Assembly (NCBI GenBank): GCA_027924645.1
Contig: BSBN01000233.1
Location: 4,916,501 to 4,980,500 of the forward strand
Source: Cunninghamia lanceolata
Taxonomy: Eukaryota > Streptophyta > Pinopsida > Cupressales > Cupressaceae
Direction of reading: 5' to 3'
Length of the DNA stretch: 64,000 bases
Both the position numbers and the translations under genes were made by a program. The notes beneath the pieces were generated by a model, which was given only the letters and a program-made list of their open reading frames with translations, searched no databases and was not told the origin of the DNA. Shown here one piece after another: positions 1 to 11,586 of this stretch. The number at the start of each line of letters is the position of its first letter. Position 1 is the stretch's first letter.

Positions 1-982
1 ACTCATGGATACTTGGAGAATAAGGTGAGATTGAGTATGTTGTGCTTATTCAGAGTTTGCAGTAGGAAGTCTGAGGAGTCTTTACCTTATTTAAACATGA
101 GTTCAATAGAGACCTATGAGGAGATTGTTCTTGGAGGAGTTAGGATGACTTGTGTATCTTGAAGGAGCATTCTTATTCCCTCTCTTGGTCTACTCAGCAA
201 ATAATCATCTGAAGAGATCATACTTGACACAGTTGGCACTTAGAGGTGTAAGCAGAAGGATTTTCTACAGGTATATGTTGTGCATTGTTTCTCTCTTTGT
301 TCTGGTTATCTTCCTAGGTGTTCAATTTCACACTACATTGGTTTGAGATTTTGTTGGAGCTGATTGTGATCACTAGTCTGTGATCATGTGTTTTCACTTA
401 TGTTCTTGGGTGATGACATGGAAGTTCTGTTATCTTTTTCTTTTGTTGGATGTGGAAAATTTGGGAGAGTTCTGGGTTGGAGAGGAGATTTATTGCACAA
501 TTTTTTGAATATCATGGTGGATACACTTTCTAAGTGATACTGTTGTTGAACTTAGTGTGCCATAATCTTTGATCTGCATTATCCATGCAGTGGGAGTTCT
601 TGGATGTGGTTGGTCTTTTTCGACTGGCTGACACATGGAGCTTGTATTTGCAGCTGATGGGTGTATATGTAGGTGGCATGAGTCTACTGATGTTTATACG
701 TTCAAGGTATGAGTGATTGGATGTTTTAGCAATGGCTGTGTGTGTTATTTTCAGTCACATGGGTTTTGTTCAATTGGATGGGAGCAGTCAGTTTTTTTTT
801 ATTTGTTGATCTAGTTGATGTTCTATCTTGTTTATGGAGAATGCATGGCTATGTTCTGGAAGTTTGTTATGTTTGTGCTTCTGTGTAGCTTGTGAGCACA
901 GTGAAGTCAAGGCAGTATCAACTTTGTTTCTGTGACTTGGAGCATTGATGGTTTCCTGTAATTCCTTTGTCAAGTGGGAGAA
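1..982 (+). other. 3' internal remnant of a plus-strand LTR retrotransposon
   Basis: This stretch lies just upstream of a polypurine-like tract and an LTR start on the plus strand, so it should be the 3' internal region of a retroelement. No conserved gag, integrase, RT or RNase H motif can be read in any frame. The short open frame at 152-346 (64 codons, hydrophobic) is not recognised. The segment may be untranslated 3' sequence or very decayed coding DNA. The assignment rests on position alone. Confidence 0.4.
971..982 (+). promoter_or_regulatory. Polypurine tract before a 3' LTR
   Basis: The tract caagtgggagaa is followed directly by TGTTGAG, an LTR-type start. The same wording (caagtgggagaatgtt) precedes the 3' LTRs at 31890 and 45829 in this window. 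It would prime plus-strand DNA synthesis. Confidence 0.6.
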
Positions 983-2199
983 TGTTGAGTACTAGTGACT
1001 CAGATTACAGGTTCAATTGCTCAAAGGTTCAATGGTTCAAAAGGTTGACAAAGTTGGCATCAACATGAATTTCGCATTGTTTCAATAAATATACAATTTG
1101 TGTGTATATCGCAAATGTATGTTGTGAACATTTTGTGTGTATATCGTAAATGTATGTTGTGAACATTTTGTGTGTATATCACAAATGTATGTTGTGAACA
1201 TTTCATGTGTATACCACAAATGCATGTAAGTATCATTTTATGTGTATACTACAATTGTATGTGGCAATTGTATATTGTGAAGATATATTGAGAATATGCA
1301 AGCGTTGGATACAAGAGATGACCGGCTATGTCAATAACATCGGGGAATGATACATTGGCTTACCAGTTGTAGTAAGTCATATTATGTATATGCTAAGTTG
1401 AAGACATCACTGGGACAAGGAACTATTGGAGTGAATGGTTGAGTGTTGGCCGATGGTTTTGGTTATGCCGATGAGGTTAGACTGAGTTGTCGACAGCAAA
1501 AGTGCCGACGATAGTCTTACCAAGTGGTCGGATATATAAACTCGGATAGCAGTAGAGGGTAGATGCATGTGGGACTAAAAGTTTCTCACGGTTATGTGAA
1601 TAGTTAGAAAATGGTTGTTTGGACGATCGGTGAGCGTAACTGAATTGATTGCTTGGACGGTTGAGATTTTGGTTAGATTGCTAAAAGCAATTGGAAATCG
1701 ATAGAGATGTGTGAGAGAGTCTGAGAGACGGTGAGTTCAATCCGATGAAACTCTATTCTTCTTCTTCTGTGAAGTCCTATGCTGTATGTTGTATGCGGCA
1801 TGTTATCAGAATGTGAAGGGACTGAGAAGAGAGTGAAAACATATTTGAGGTGAAGGGAGTTCTGGCTGAGAAGGTGAATTTCTATACTATGTGCTATTTG
1901 TGACACGATAACAGTATGAAGAACTAACCCTAGTGCTGGAGAACTTTGTGCAGGGTTATACTGTTAGCTATTCTTCAGAAGGAACAAGATGTTAATCTCC
2001 TGTAAAGGCTATGAGCCTGTAAATGTATTGTAACTGTTTGGTTGCTGAATAATACAAAGGCTCGGTGATTTGGAGTGTGGGGTTTTTTACCCGTAAGGGT
2101 TTTCCCCACATAAATCTGTGTTCTTGTTCTTTCTTTCATGATTAATATTTCTACTATTGAAACTAGTTAATGATGCCTATACTTTCCTCTAATGGTCAA
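983..2199 (+). repeat. 3' LTR, plus strand, probably truncated at its right end
   Basis: The LTR starts TGTTGAGTACTAG right after a polypurine tract. It carries a 35-bp minisatellite in its U3 part and a typical Copia-like U5 block at 2077-2109 (GTGGGG, ACCC, GTAA, GGGT, CCCCAC). Only about 90 bp follow that block before another LTR begins at 2200, whereas the LTR at 2200-2993 has about 170 bp after it, so the right end was probably removed. The exact end is uncertain. Confidence 0.6.
1097..1265 (+). repeat. 35-bp minisatellite inside an LTR
   Basis: A 35-bp unit, which opens tttgtgtgtatatcg, repeats head to tail at 1097, 1132 and 1167 with one or two changes, then in more diverged form at 1202 and 1237. 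It sits in the U3 part of the LTR. Confidence 0.85.
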
Positions 2200-2993
2200 T
2201 GTTGGAAATGTTCTATGTTTGTTTATGCTTTAATGGCATAGTTGTGCGTGTTTTTGAAGTGATTGAAAAGAATTTAAGTCTGTCGAAGTCACCACTGTTC
2301 TTAGAAATATGTTTTGAGATGCTGTCGTTTCCTTACAACATGTTGTAAGATAATATGCTATTTATAACATGTGTATGACATATTCTTTTACAGCTGTAAG
2401 TTATGATAGCTATGACAAATTCTATGGCAGTTGTAAGAGTCGTAGAAGCATCTGTCATTACCCATTTTGGGAATAGGCAACCTCTTTGGGATGGGGTGAC
2501 ATGACAAGTGTCAGGAACATCTTACAAGGTTGGACAAGTGTCCATAGGCATGGGTTTTGGGCCATGAGGCCATGTTGGACGCCCATTCCAAGATAGAGCC
2601 AATTTTGCCTTGTATATTCTATATAAACAGGTGCTTTGAGGAGGTGATGTACTACATGTTTTACAGGTACTGTTATGCTGCTGGATCATCTCCAGATATG
2701 AGTGTCAAAGACTCTTGTAAGAGCATTGGCTATGTTTTGTATTGTAACCTTCATTGTTTAGGGAATACATTTGAGTTGTGTTTTAGAGTGGGGTTTTTCA
2801 CCCGTAAGGGTTTTCCCCACGTATATCTTGTGTCTCTCTTCTTCTGTCTTATGTTTTTGTTTATGTGTTTACTGAAATATCTCTGTTAGTGGGTTAACAT
2901 AGCTGTAATTGTAAAGATAAAATTGAATTTGAACTCTCCTCCCCTCATTAGATTAATGTAGGAAGCGATTTCTGCACACCTAGCTTCCTTTCA
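2200..2993 (+). repeat. Solo or orphan Copia-type LTR, plus strand
   Basis: It begins TGTTGGAAATG and ends in a CTTCCTTTCA block that resembles the 3' end of the Copia-A family LTRs (alternating agattaatgtaggaag and cttcctt motifs near the end). A TATA box (tatataaa) lies at 2620-2627, and a U5 stem-loop at 2788-2820. No primer-binding site follows; the sequence passes straight into minus-strand reverse-transcriptase coding DNA. The 5-bp flanks, gtcaa and tagcc, do not match. It is therefore either an old solo LTR with lost target duplications or one side of a deletion. The 110-codon open frame at 2557-2889 lies wholly inside this LTR and is not treated as a gene. Confidence 0.65.
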
Positions 2994-4010
2994 TAGCCAA
3001 GCCATATTTTTTTGTTCACTCTATCTCTTCTTATTTCCATCCCAAGAATATGTTTAGCTACACTAAGATACTTCATTTCAAATTCAGCTACAAGTTGAGA
3101 CATTAGTTCTGAAATAATTCCTTTCCCTTTACCAATAAATAACATATCATCAACATATAATGCAATAAATAGGAAATGATCACCATCATATATGTAATAA
3201 ACACAATGATCAAATTTAGAATTCTTAAATCCCAAATTCAACACATATGTATCAAATTTTTGGTACCACATCTTAGGACTTTGTTTGAGGTTATAAAAAG
3301 ATTTTTTCAATTTACAAACCAAATTACTTTTACCTTTCACCATGTAGTGCTCTAGCTGTGTCATATAAATATCCTCCTCCAAATCACCATGAAGGAATGT
3401 CATTTTCACATCCATTTGCTCAACCTCTAAATCATAAGTAGCAGGAATAGAAAGTAAGAATCGAATGGACATATTTTTTGAAATAGGAGAAAATATATCA
3501 TCATAATCAACACCCTCAACGTGAGAGTAACCTTTCACAACCAATAGTACTTTGTACTTCTCAATACCTATATCTAAACCAATCTTTTTCTTGAACACCC
3601 ATTTGCAACCAACAGTTTTTTGTCCTTCAAGCAATGGCACTAGGTCCCATGTATCATTTTCTTTCAAAGCTAGCATCTCTTCATCCATGGCAAACTTCCA
3701 AGACTCTACATCATTCATACCTAATGCCTCTTCTATAGATCTAGGTTCATCTATGTTAGTATTCAAAGAAAAAATAAATCTTTAGTCATCAAGTTAATAC
3801 CTTTCAGGTGGTTGTCTATTCCTTGTAGACCTTTGAACAAGTTGAGTTAGAGGTTCTTCATCCTCTTCTGAAGATTCAGAGCTAGATGAGCTCTCCTCAA
3901 CTTCGTGTCTATCTAGAGGCCTTGATTCAAATTTCTCAGGTCTCGAAGGAAGTTGAATCACATCATTCTATTCACTTTGTTCTAGTTGCAATGTAACAGA
4001 AGAAGGATTA
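2994..4010 (-). pseudogene. Copia-A reverse transcriptase (RNase H missing)
   Basis: An open frame of about 257 codons (from 3766 down to the LTR junction at 2994) carries the Copia RT signature: the opening block with NDTWDLVP and KWVFKKK, the VDYDDIFSP block, the QMDVKMTFLHGDLEEDIYM block, and the catalytic YVDD at 3146-3157. Upstream (about 3780-4010) the frame goes on, with a stop, as the charged linker that joins integrase to RT. The sequence runs out after KKIWLG, where RNase H should follow. The last residues of the computed frame (2948-2993) come from the neighbouring LTR, not from pol. Confidence 0.9.
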
Positions 4011-4310
4011 GATAATTCTCTAAAATAACACTTCTACTATATATTACCTTTTGTGCAACAAGGTCCCAAAGCTTGTATCCTTTCAAAACATAACTATACC
4101 CAATGAAGATACATTTCACAGCCTTGTTCTCTAACTTTGTTCAATTCTCCTTTGGCACATGTGCATATGCCTCACAACTAAAAACTCTAAGATGTCCCAA
4201 TGAAGGCTTGTGCTCCAACCACTCCTCCATAGGCATTTTATCAACAAGAGTTGATGTAGGAGACCTGTTAATTAGGTAGCAATTAGTAGTAACAGCTTTA
4301 GCCCAAAACC
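4011..4310 (-). pseudogene. Copia-A integrase, C-terminal part (left of the nested insertion)
   Basis: The minus strand reads FWAKAVTTNCYLINRSP, then LRVFSCEAYAHVPK, then KCIFIGY and KGYKLW: the C-terminal part of a Copia integrase. It joins the segment that begins at 11592 across the Copia-B insertion; the AAACC target site is present once on each side. At least one in-frame stop is present. Confidence 0.85.
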
Positions 4311-5680
4311 TGTTGTAAGTATGGGCCTAACCAATGTTGTCATTGATGTCAACATACTCCTGGTGCATTGATGATAAGGATTGGATGAGTTGTATGCTGA
4401 GGATATTGACAAAATTAGTCCTATCAGGAACAGAGAAGAATAAGTGAAGATAGTGAGGTGAAATTCCTAGCTAAGATGCAAATCAGAGGATGCGCATCAA
4501 AGGGTTTGTTGATATGTGTCTTAAGATGATCCAGTAAAGAACTGAGAGGTCCGCATGAAGATCTAAAGAAGTCATAGCCACTTGAGAAAAATAGGTTCTA
4601 ACAAATGTTCAGAGGTGACAGAGTGACACAGATAGGTCCGGTGAGATCCAGAAATGAAATATCTTGTTCTGTGGATTTGGTGGAGTGTTTAGGATGTCAA
4701 TATGAATTAACAACTCAATTGGTTCATGGTCTGGAGGTCCGCAAGCATCTATTCCAATATGATAGTGATGACAGACTATGTTCTTGAGGTTCCAAATGAA
4801 GAAGAGAAAGATTTCAATAAGCAGAAGTAGTGTGGATGTTCTTGGTGATTCAGGCAAGCTTGTGGAGATCTTTGGATTGTGTTCATTTTGTGTTGGTGAT
4901 CTGCATTGAAGTTTAAGCTCGTAATTGAAGAATTACTTCCGGATGATGGTGTTCTTCCTAAGTTTGGCCGACCGGATGAGTTACACATCCTGCGGATGAT
5001 CTTGAAAATGTTTTATGAAGATTGGCGTGTTCCTAAAGGAAGATTGAAGTCTTAGATCTATGTGGCCGACAACAGATTGATCCGCATGAAGTCTTTTTGT
5101 AATTAGTCATGTTGTATTTATGTATTTTCTCTGTAATGTATGTCGACTTGGATGATTATTCCTAAGTCAAATGTCTTGTATAAATAAGATGTTGTGAAGT
5201 CATTTTAAAAAGGGAATCTTTTTGGAGATGAGTATGTGGTAGAGAGGAGCAGAGCAAAAGTATTAGGCTTAAATGGAACTAACTCAAGCATGGTGAATAT
5301 GCTATTCTTTAGTTCAAGTATGTAATATCTATTATTGTGTAGACAGTGTGTCTCTTGTAGGCAGTGGGCCTATTGTGAGTAGTGTGCTCGGGTAGTGAGC
5401 CCTAATTGGCATGTGCCATTTGGTTTTTCTTATTCTTTCAACAGAGAATACAATCTTGGCTTAGTCACCCTGTGGTTTTTCCCTTAACCAGGTTTTTCAC
5501 ATCAAAATCTTGGTGTCTTATGTGTTAATATGTTTCTGCTCTTGATTTAATGCATTATGTTTCCATGATTGATTTATTATTATGCTGTTGAATTACAAAG
5601 AGGATTTAAGTGATTAATTGGAAGAAAGTTTTGGACAACTGATTCACCCCCCCTCTGAGTTGTCTATCTTGAATCTAACA
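4311..5680 (+). repeat. Copia-B 5' LTR
   Basis: TGTTGTAAG...CTAACA. The TATA box tataaata at 5179-5186 lies 868 bp from the LTR start, exactly as in the 3' copy (11074-11081), so U3 is long. A Copia-like U5 block lies near 5471-5500. Confidence 0.95.
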
Positions 5681-5682
5681 AT

Positions 5683-5694
5683 TGGTATCAGAGC
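5683..5694 (+). promoter_or_regulatory. Copia-B primer-binding site (tRNA-iMet)
   Basis: TGGTATCAGAGC, two bases after the LTR end. It is a perfect complement to the 3' end of plant initiator tRNA-Met and would prime minus-strand synthesis. Confidence 0.95.
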
Positions 5695-5737
5695 TAAGTT
5701 CCTCTAAAAGAGCTTAACTACTTTAGGAGATCTAGGA

Positions 5738-6660
5738 TGTCATCCTACAAGAAGGATAGTCCGAGGTTTGATGGAACCAATCTCACTCTTTGAAAAAGTT
5801 GCATGGAATGTCACTTGTAATGTATGGGAATGCAGTATTGGATCATGGCTTCAAAGAAGTATGTTCCTCCACAAAATGGTTCGAGTACCATAGATGAAGT
5901 TAGAGATGCTGAAAATAATATGTGGACTAAAGAAGCTCTTCGAAGTGCCTTATCTAACTCAGAGCTGACAAATGTTGTTGATCTAAAAATTGCATATGAG
6001 ATTTGGCAAAAACTAGAACTTCTGCATGGAGACAAGTATGTTAAATGTGCCAAGCTACAGAGTCTGAAAGTAAAATTTGAAAACCTGAAGATGAGAGAAG
6101 ATGAAAATATTACTACATTTATGCCAAGAGTAAATGAGCTTGTTTGTGGCATTAGATGTGTTGGTGGAATCTTGGATGAAGATGAGATTGTTGCCAAAGT
6201 TCTCAGATCCCTTCCTGATTCTTACAAATACAAGGTTGCTGCTATTGAAGAATTCAGATCCTTTTCAAGTATCACAAGAGATCAATTGGTTGGTAAATTA
6301 GCTGCATTTGAATTATCTAAGTTTGGAGATGCACCCCCCAAGACTAAATCTGCATTCAAAGCTAGTGCCTCTGTAAAAGCAAAACAAAAGTTTGATTTGG
6401 GAGAAAACTCTTGAAAGAAACTATCATGGTATGAAAAAGCAAGAAAAGATTTGGAAGAAGATGAAGCAGAAACTACTCAACTTGAATCCCTTATTGCAAA
6501 AAGACTACCAAGAGGATTTGGTAAGTATGAAAAGAAATTACCCTTTAAATGTTTTAACTGCAATAAGATTGGTCATTTTGCCTCAAGGTGTCAGAAAAGA
6601 TTTTCAAGGCCAAATCCTAACAAATCTAGATTCTAAAAGAAATGTTACTATGTTCATGAA
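5738..6660 (+). pseudogene. Copia-B gag (capsid and zinc knuckle)
   Basis: The likely start is the ATG at 5738 (MSSYKKDSPRFDG), followed by two early stops. A 196-codon frame (5824-6414) then gives the alpha-helical capsid region, with IWQKLELLHG and LKMREDENITTFMPRVNEL. A frameshift near 6400 moves the rest to another frame. The CCHC zinc knuckle CFNCNKIGHFASRC at 6550-6591 keeps all four ligands. Gag would form the virus-like particle that packages the RNA. Confidence 0.85.
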
Positions 6661-6699
6661 GATGATGATGATGAAGGAGTAACAGATGATGAATCAGAG

Positions 6700-7190
6700 A
6701 CAGGAAACAAATCTAGAAGTGACTGGGTGTTTATTGCCATCAAGGAATAAGATCCAATGCCTTATGAATCTGTCAATCATAAAACTATAGAAAGAGCTCT
6801 GGCTGCCCAAGTTGAAGAAAAGGATGATTGGGTCATTGATAGTGGATGCTCCCACCATATGATAGGTGACAAAAATAAGTTCATAGACTTGGAAAGGTAT
6901 GAAGGAGTGGTAAAATTTGGTGATAATTCTGCTGGTAGAATCAAAGTTAAAGGAACAATTTCTTTTGATGGAAAGAACAAAACTAGTAATGTACTATATG
7001 TTCAAGGTCTAAAGCACAATCTTCTTAGTGTCAGATAGTTGGTGGACAAAGGCTATGATCTCCGATTCGAAAATGGAAAATGCAAGATCTTTGAAAGCTC
7101 CGGAATAGAGATTACATCTAGTACTCAAACAAAAGGTAATATCTTCCACTTGGTTGGTACTGGAAAAAGTTTTTTATTTATTCAAATTGA
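6700..7190 (+). pseudogene. Copia-B protease (retropepsin)
   Basis: The open frame at 6757-7038 contains DDWVIDSGCSHHMIGD, the Copia aspartic protease active site; the DSG triad at 6838-6846 is intact. The block LYVQGLKHNLLSVR ends the domain. A stop at 7039 and further stops around 7199-7205 separate it from integrase. Confidence 0.85.
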
Positions 7191-7960
7191 TCAGAGTTAG
7201 TTATGACATAGGAGAATGTGTCATGTAAATTTTGATAATATCATCAAGATAAGCAACACTCAGGCTGTAAGAGATCTTCCAAGACTGGTGAAACCTAATA
7301 ACAGTTTGTGCAAAGAATGTCAGTTGGGTAAGCAAAGCAGAGTCTCATTCAAAAGTAAAGAACAATCTTCTACCAGATTATTGGACTTAGTTCATACTGA
7401 TCTATGTGGTCCAACAAGAATCATGAGTGTGCAAGGTGATAGATACTTCATGTTATTAATTGATGATCACTCCCAGATGATGTGGGTAACCTTTCTGAAA
7501 GAGAAATCTGAGGCACTTGAGAAATTCAAAATATTCAAGGCTTTGGTAGAAAATGAAACCAGATTGAACATAAAATGTCTAAGGTCTGACAGAGGTGGAG
7601 AATTCACATCCGGTGAGTTCATAGAATTCTGTGAGAAATATGGGATAAAAAGATAGTTGTCTGCTCCAAGGACAGCATAGCAGAATAGAGTAGTGGAGAG
7701 AAAGAACCAGACCATCTAGGAGGCATCTAGAACCATGATGATGGAAGCAAATGTTCCTCAGATCTACTGGAGAGAAGCTGTAAGCATTGCAGTCTACACT
7801 CTTAATTGAGTACAAATCAGAAGCAATACTGGTAAGACTCCTTATGAACTCTGGTTTGGCATCACTCCCACTGTGAAGTATTTCAGTCTTTGGTAAAAAA
7901 TGTTACATTAAAAGAGATGAAGATCTAGGCAAATTTGATGCTAGAAGTGATGAAGGAATA
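7191..7960 (+). pseudogene. Copia-B integrase
   Basis: The zinc-binding pre-integrase region (RRMCHVNFDN, CKECQLGK) precedes the catalytic core. The acidic residues can be found: Asp in LVHTDLCGP, Asp in RSDRGGEF, and Glu in QNRVVERKN. The 146-codon frame at 7216-7656 ends at a stop just before the Glu block, and stops continue to about 7810. The C-terminal part runs on to DEGIFLGYS near 7970. Integrase would insert the cDNA and generate the 5-bp duplications. Confidence 0.85.
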
Positions 7961-9090
7961 TTCTTGGGTTATTCTACTCAAAGCAAAGCATACCAGTGTT
8001 ATAACAAGAGATTGAGAAAGATTATAGAAAGTACAAATGTGAAGGTTGATGAAGGTATTAAAAAACCCTCAAGGTTTTATGAATATGATGAAGATGATCA
8101 GAATGATGTTTTGATCCAAGGAGTCCAAGCCCCTTCTAAAATTTAGATTCAAACTGATCTAGTGAATTAGGAAGAAGAGATAAGTTTGAATGAACCTGTG
8201 CAAGAAATAGAGGTGCAAGAAAGTCCCAAAATTCCCAGGTATGTAAAACTGAATCACTCTGAAGATCAGATCATAGGTGATAAAAGAAAAGGTGTTCAAA
8301 CAAGAAGAAGGATTGCTCAAGATTCAGAAGAGTATTGTCTAATTTCAAAGATTGAAGCTAAGACAATGAATGAAGCATGCAATGATGAAAACTGGACTAG
8401 AGCAATGAAGGAAGAGCTGATGCAAATTGAGAAAAATCACACTTGGGATCTTGTTCCCAGACCTAAAAACAAGAATGTGATTGGAATCAAATGGGTCTTC
8501 TAGAATAAACTGAATGAAGATGGTGAAGTTGTCAGAAACAAAGCCAGATTGGTCTGCAAGGGTTACTCCCAAGTAGAAGGAGTTGATTTTGAAGAAACTT
8601 TTGCACCAATGGTAAGAATTGAAGTAGCTAGATTATTTCTTGCCTTTGTTGCTTTCAAGGATTTCAAAATATATATCAGATGGATGTCAAGTTTGCCTTC
8701 CTAAATGGTGACTTGGAAGAAGAAGGTTACATTGAGCAACCAGATGGATTTCAATTGTCTGATCATGGTGATATGGTCTGCAAATTGAAGAAAGCACTAT
8801 ATGGATTTAAACAAGCCCCAAGAGCCTAGTATGAAAGACTGGATAAGCATCTTTTGAAGATTGGTTTCAACAAAGGTACTGCTGATAGTAACTTGTACTT
8901 CAAAATTGGTCATGAAAATATCTTGATTGTTGAAGTGTTTGTTGATGATATCATTTCTGGAGGAAGAGATAGTATGTACAAAACTTTTGCAAATCAAATG
9001 AAAAGTGAATTTGAGATGTCCATGTTTGGGGAAATGAATTTATTTTTGAGTCTGCAAATCACTCAAATAAAGAAAGGTATCTCCATTTGA
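7961..9090 (+). pseudogene. Copia-B reverse transcriptase
   Basis: After a charged linker, the frame at 8186-8503 gives NHTWDLVPRPKNKNVIGIKWVF, followed by a stop (TAG), then [23 protein letters not shown], the [15 protein letters not shown] block with a frameshift near 8670, and the catalytic box at 8938-8949, which reads FVDD instead of the usual YVDD. The domain continues to a TGA near 9090. Confidence 0.85.
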
Positions 9091-9889
9091 TAGACCAAAT
9101 ATGTGAAAGAATTGTTGAAGAAATTTGGGATGGAGGACTCAAAACTAATGAATACTCCCATGGCAACTGGATGTAAATTGAGAAAAGATGATGACTCTCC
9201 TAAGGTTGATAAAAAAAAGTATAGGTCAATGATTGGAGGATTATTTTATCTCCCTCAAACTAGACCTGACATTATGAATGTTGTTGGTATTGTTGCTAGA
9301 TTCCAAGCTGATCCGAGAATCTCATGTCATGGCAATCAAGAGGATTTTTAGATATCTAAAAGGGACAGTTGAGTATGGCTTGTGGTATCCTAGAGATCAT
9401 GATTTCTCTCTTCATGCATATACAGATGTGAATTGGGCAGGAGATGTGGATGACCGGAAGAGTACCAATGGTGGAGCATTCTTTTTGGGGAAGAGATTGG
9501 TTTCTTAGCTGAGCAAGAAACAAGAGGCAATATATTTGTCCACTGTAGAAGCAGAATATATTGTAGCAATAGGTAGTTGTACTCAAGTATTGTGGATGAA
9601 GCAAATGCTAAGAGATATTCAAGTGGAGTATGAGGAACCTATCACAATCTTCTATGATAATTCAAGTGCAATAAACATATCAAAAAATCTGGTGTTGCAT
9701 TCAAAGACTAAACATATATCCATCAAGTTTCACTTTTTGAGAGAGCAAGTGAACAAGAATGAAGTCAGACTGGAGTTTGTGCCTTCTAAGGATCAGATTT
9801 CAGACATTTTTACTAAACCTCTGCCTAAGGACTCTTTTGAGTATCTCAGGGCGAAGTTAGGGGTTATTACCTCTCCGGCTCTGAATTAA
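9091..9889 (+). pseudogene. Copia-B RNase H and pol C-terminus
   Basis: The connection region (ELLKKFGMEDSKLMNTPM, YRSMIGGLFYL) leads through a frameshift near 9310 to RNase H. Visible blocks are YTDVNWAGDVDDRKST, STVEAEYIVAI, and the pol terminus DQISDIFTKPLPKDSFEYL. The frame ends at a TAA at 9887-9889. The Asp, Glu and Asp residues expected of RNase H are present in these blocks. Confidence 0.85.
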
Positions 9890-10205
9890 GGTGCACTAAT
9901 GTGCATCAGTCCGGTAGATCTCACAGTCATATCTTGTGGTCCGGATTGATGATGGGAAGCTGCTACTCAGGGGGAGCAGCTTGTATGATGCAAGTATGTA
10001 CCCTTTACCATTGATGTCAAAGGGGGAGAGAAGACATGTGAAAAACAAGTAGTTGCTGATCAAAGGGGGAGCAGTAAAGAAAGAGAAGACATGTAAATGG
10101 ATTGTTGTTGATAGGGGGAGTTATGTCAGTAAAGAGAAAGTCTTGTCTTGATGGTTAAAATAGTTTTTTACATCATATGTTACCATCAATGACAAAGCGG
10201 GAGAT
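9890..10205 (+). promoter_or_regulatory. Copia-B 3' untranslated region with repeated polypurine tracts
   Basis: Between the pol stop and the 3' LTR there is no frame. Purine tracts of the type AAAGGGGGAG occur near 9969, 10019, 10065 and 10113, and the last one (aaagcgggagat, 10194-10205) abuts the LTR and is the functional polypurine tract by position. Copia-C has matching C-rich tracts in inverse orientation at 16710-16930. Confidence 0.75.
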
Positions 10206-11586
10206 TGTTGCAAGTATGGGCCTAACCGGTGTTGTCATTGATGTCAACATACTCCTATTGCATTGATGATAAGGATTGGATGACTTGTATGTTAAGGATA
10301 TTGAGAAAATTAGTCCTATCAGGAACATAGAAGAACAAGAGAAGATAGTGAGGTGAAATTCCCAGCTAAGGTGTAAATCAGAAGATGCACATCAAAGGGT
10401 TTGTTGATATGTGTCTTAAGACGATCCAGTAAAGAACTAAGAGGTCCACATGAAGATCTAAAGAAGTCATAGCCACTTGAGAAAAATAGGTTCTGACAGA
10501 TGTTCAGAGGTGACAGAGTGACACAAATAGGTCCGGTGAGATCTGAAAATGAAACGTCTTGTTCTACAAATTTGGTGTAGTGTTTAGGATGTCAACATGA
10601 ATTAACAACTCAATTCGTTCATGGTCTGGAGGTCCACAAGCATCTATTCCAATATGACATTGATGACAAACTGTGTTCTTGAGTTTCTGGATAAAGAAGA
10701 GAAAGATTTCAATAAGCAGAAGTAGTGTGGATGTTCTTGATGATTTAGGTAAGCTTGTAGAGATCTTTAGATTTTTTTCAGTTCGTGTTGGTGATCAGCA
10801 TTGAAGTTTAAGCTCGTAATTGAAGAATTACTTCTGGATGATGGTGTTCTTCCTAAGTTTGGCTGACCAGATGAGTTACACATCCAGCGGGTGATCTTGA
10901 AGATGTTCTGTGAAGATTGGTGTGTTCCTAAAGGAAGATTGAAGTCTCAGATCTGTGTGGCCGACAGCGTGTTGATCCGCATGAAGTCTTTTTGTAATTA
11001 GTCATGTTGTATTTATGTATTTTCTCTGTAATGTATGCTGACTTGGATGATTATTCCTAAGTCAAATGTCTTGTATAAATAAGATGTTGTGAAGTCATTT
11101 TAAAAAGGGAATCTTGTGGAGATGAGTATGTGGTAGAGAGGAGCAGAGTGAAAGGCAAAGCAGAAGTATTGGGCTTAAATGGAATTGACTCAGACATGGT
11201 GAAGATGCTATTCTTCAATTCAAGTATGTAATATCTATTATTGTGTAGACAGTGTGTCTCCTGTAGGCAGTGGGCCTCTTGTGAGTAGTGTGCTCGGGTA
11301 GTGAGCCCTAATTGGCATGTGCCATTTGGTTCTTCTTATTCTTTTAATAGAGAATACAATCTTGGGTTAGTCACCCCATGGTTTTTCCCTTAACCAAGTT
11401 TTCCACGTCAAAATCTTGGTGTCTTATGTGTTAATATGTTTCTGCTCTTGATTTAATGCATTATGTTTCCATGATTGATTTATTATTATGCTGATGAATT
11501 ACAAAGAGGATTTAAGTGATTAATTGGAAGAAAGTTTTGGACAATTGATTCACCACCCCTCTCAGTTGTCTATCCTGAATCTAACA
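10206..11586 (+). repeat. Copia-B 3' LTR
   Basis: TGTTGCAAG...CTAACA, with a TATA box at 11074-11081. It is followed by AAACC, which repeats the bases before the 5' LTR. Confidence 0.95.

Larger units (their letters stand above)
4311..11586 (+). mobile_element. Copia-B: complete plus-strand Ty1/Copia nested in Copia-A
   Basis: The element is 7,276 bp with LTRs of 1,370 bp (4311-5680) and 1,381 bp (10206-11586). Both begin TGTTG and end CTAACA. The 5-bp target duplication AAACC lies at 4306-4310 and 11587-11591. A perfect primer-binding site, gag, protease, integrase, RT, RNase H and a polypurine tract are all present in Copia order. The coding frame has many stops, often where a Trp or Gln codon is expected, and several frameshifts. 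About nine differences in the first hundred LTR bases indicate some age. It belongs to the same lineage as Copia-C. Confidence 0.95.

Noticed and set aside
152..346. 64-codon open frame with hydrophobic content
   Set aside because: No motif, no neighbours in the same frame, and it lies in retroelement interior; length is within chance for AT-rich DNA.
788..973. 61-codon minus-strand frame
   Set aside because: It runs against the plus-strand element and its polypurine tract and has no recognisable domain.
1097..1265. Array that might look like CRISPR repeats
   Set aside because: Units are contiguous without spacers, and the context is a plant LTR.
2557..2889. 110-codon plus-strand frame
   Set aside because: It lies wholly inside an LTR and crosses the TATA box and the U5 stem-loop, so it is most likely a chance frame.
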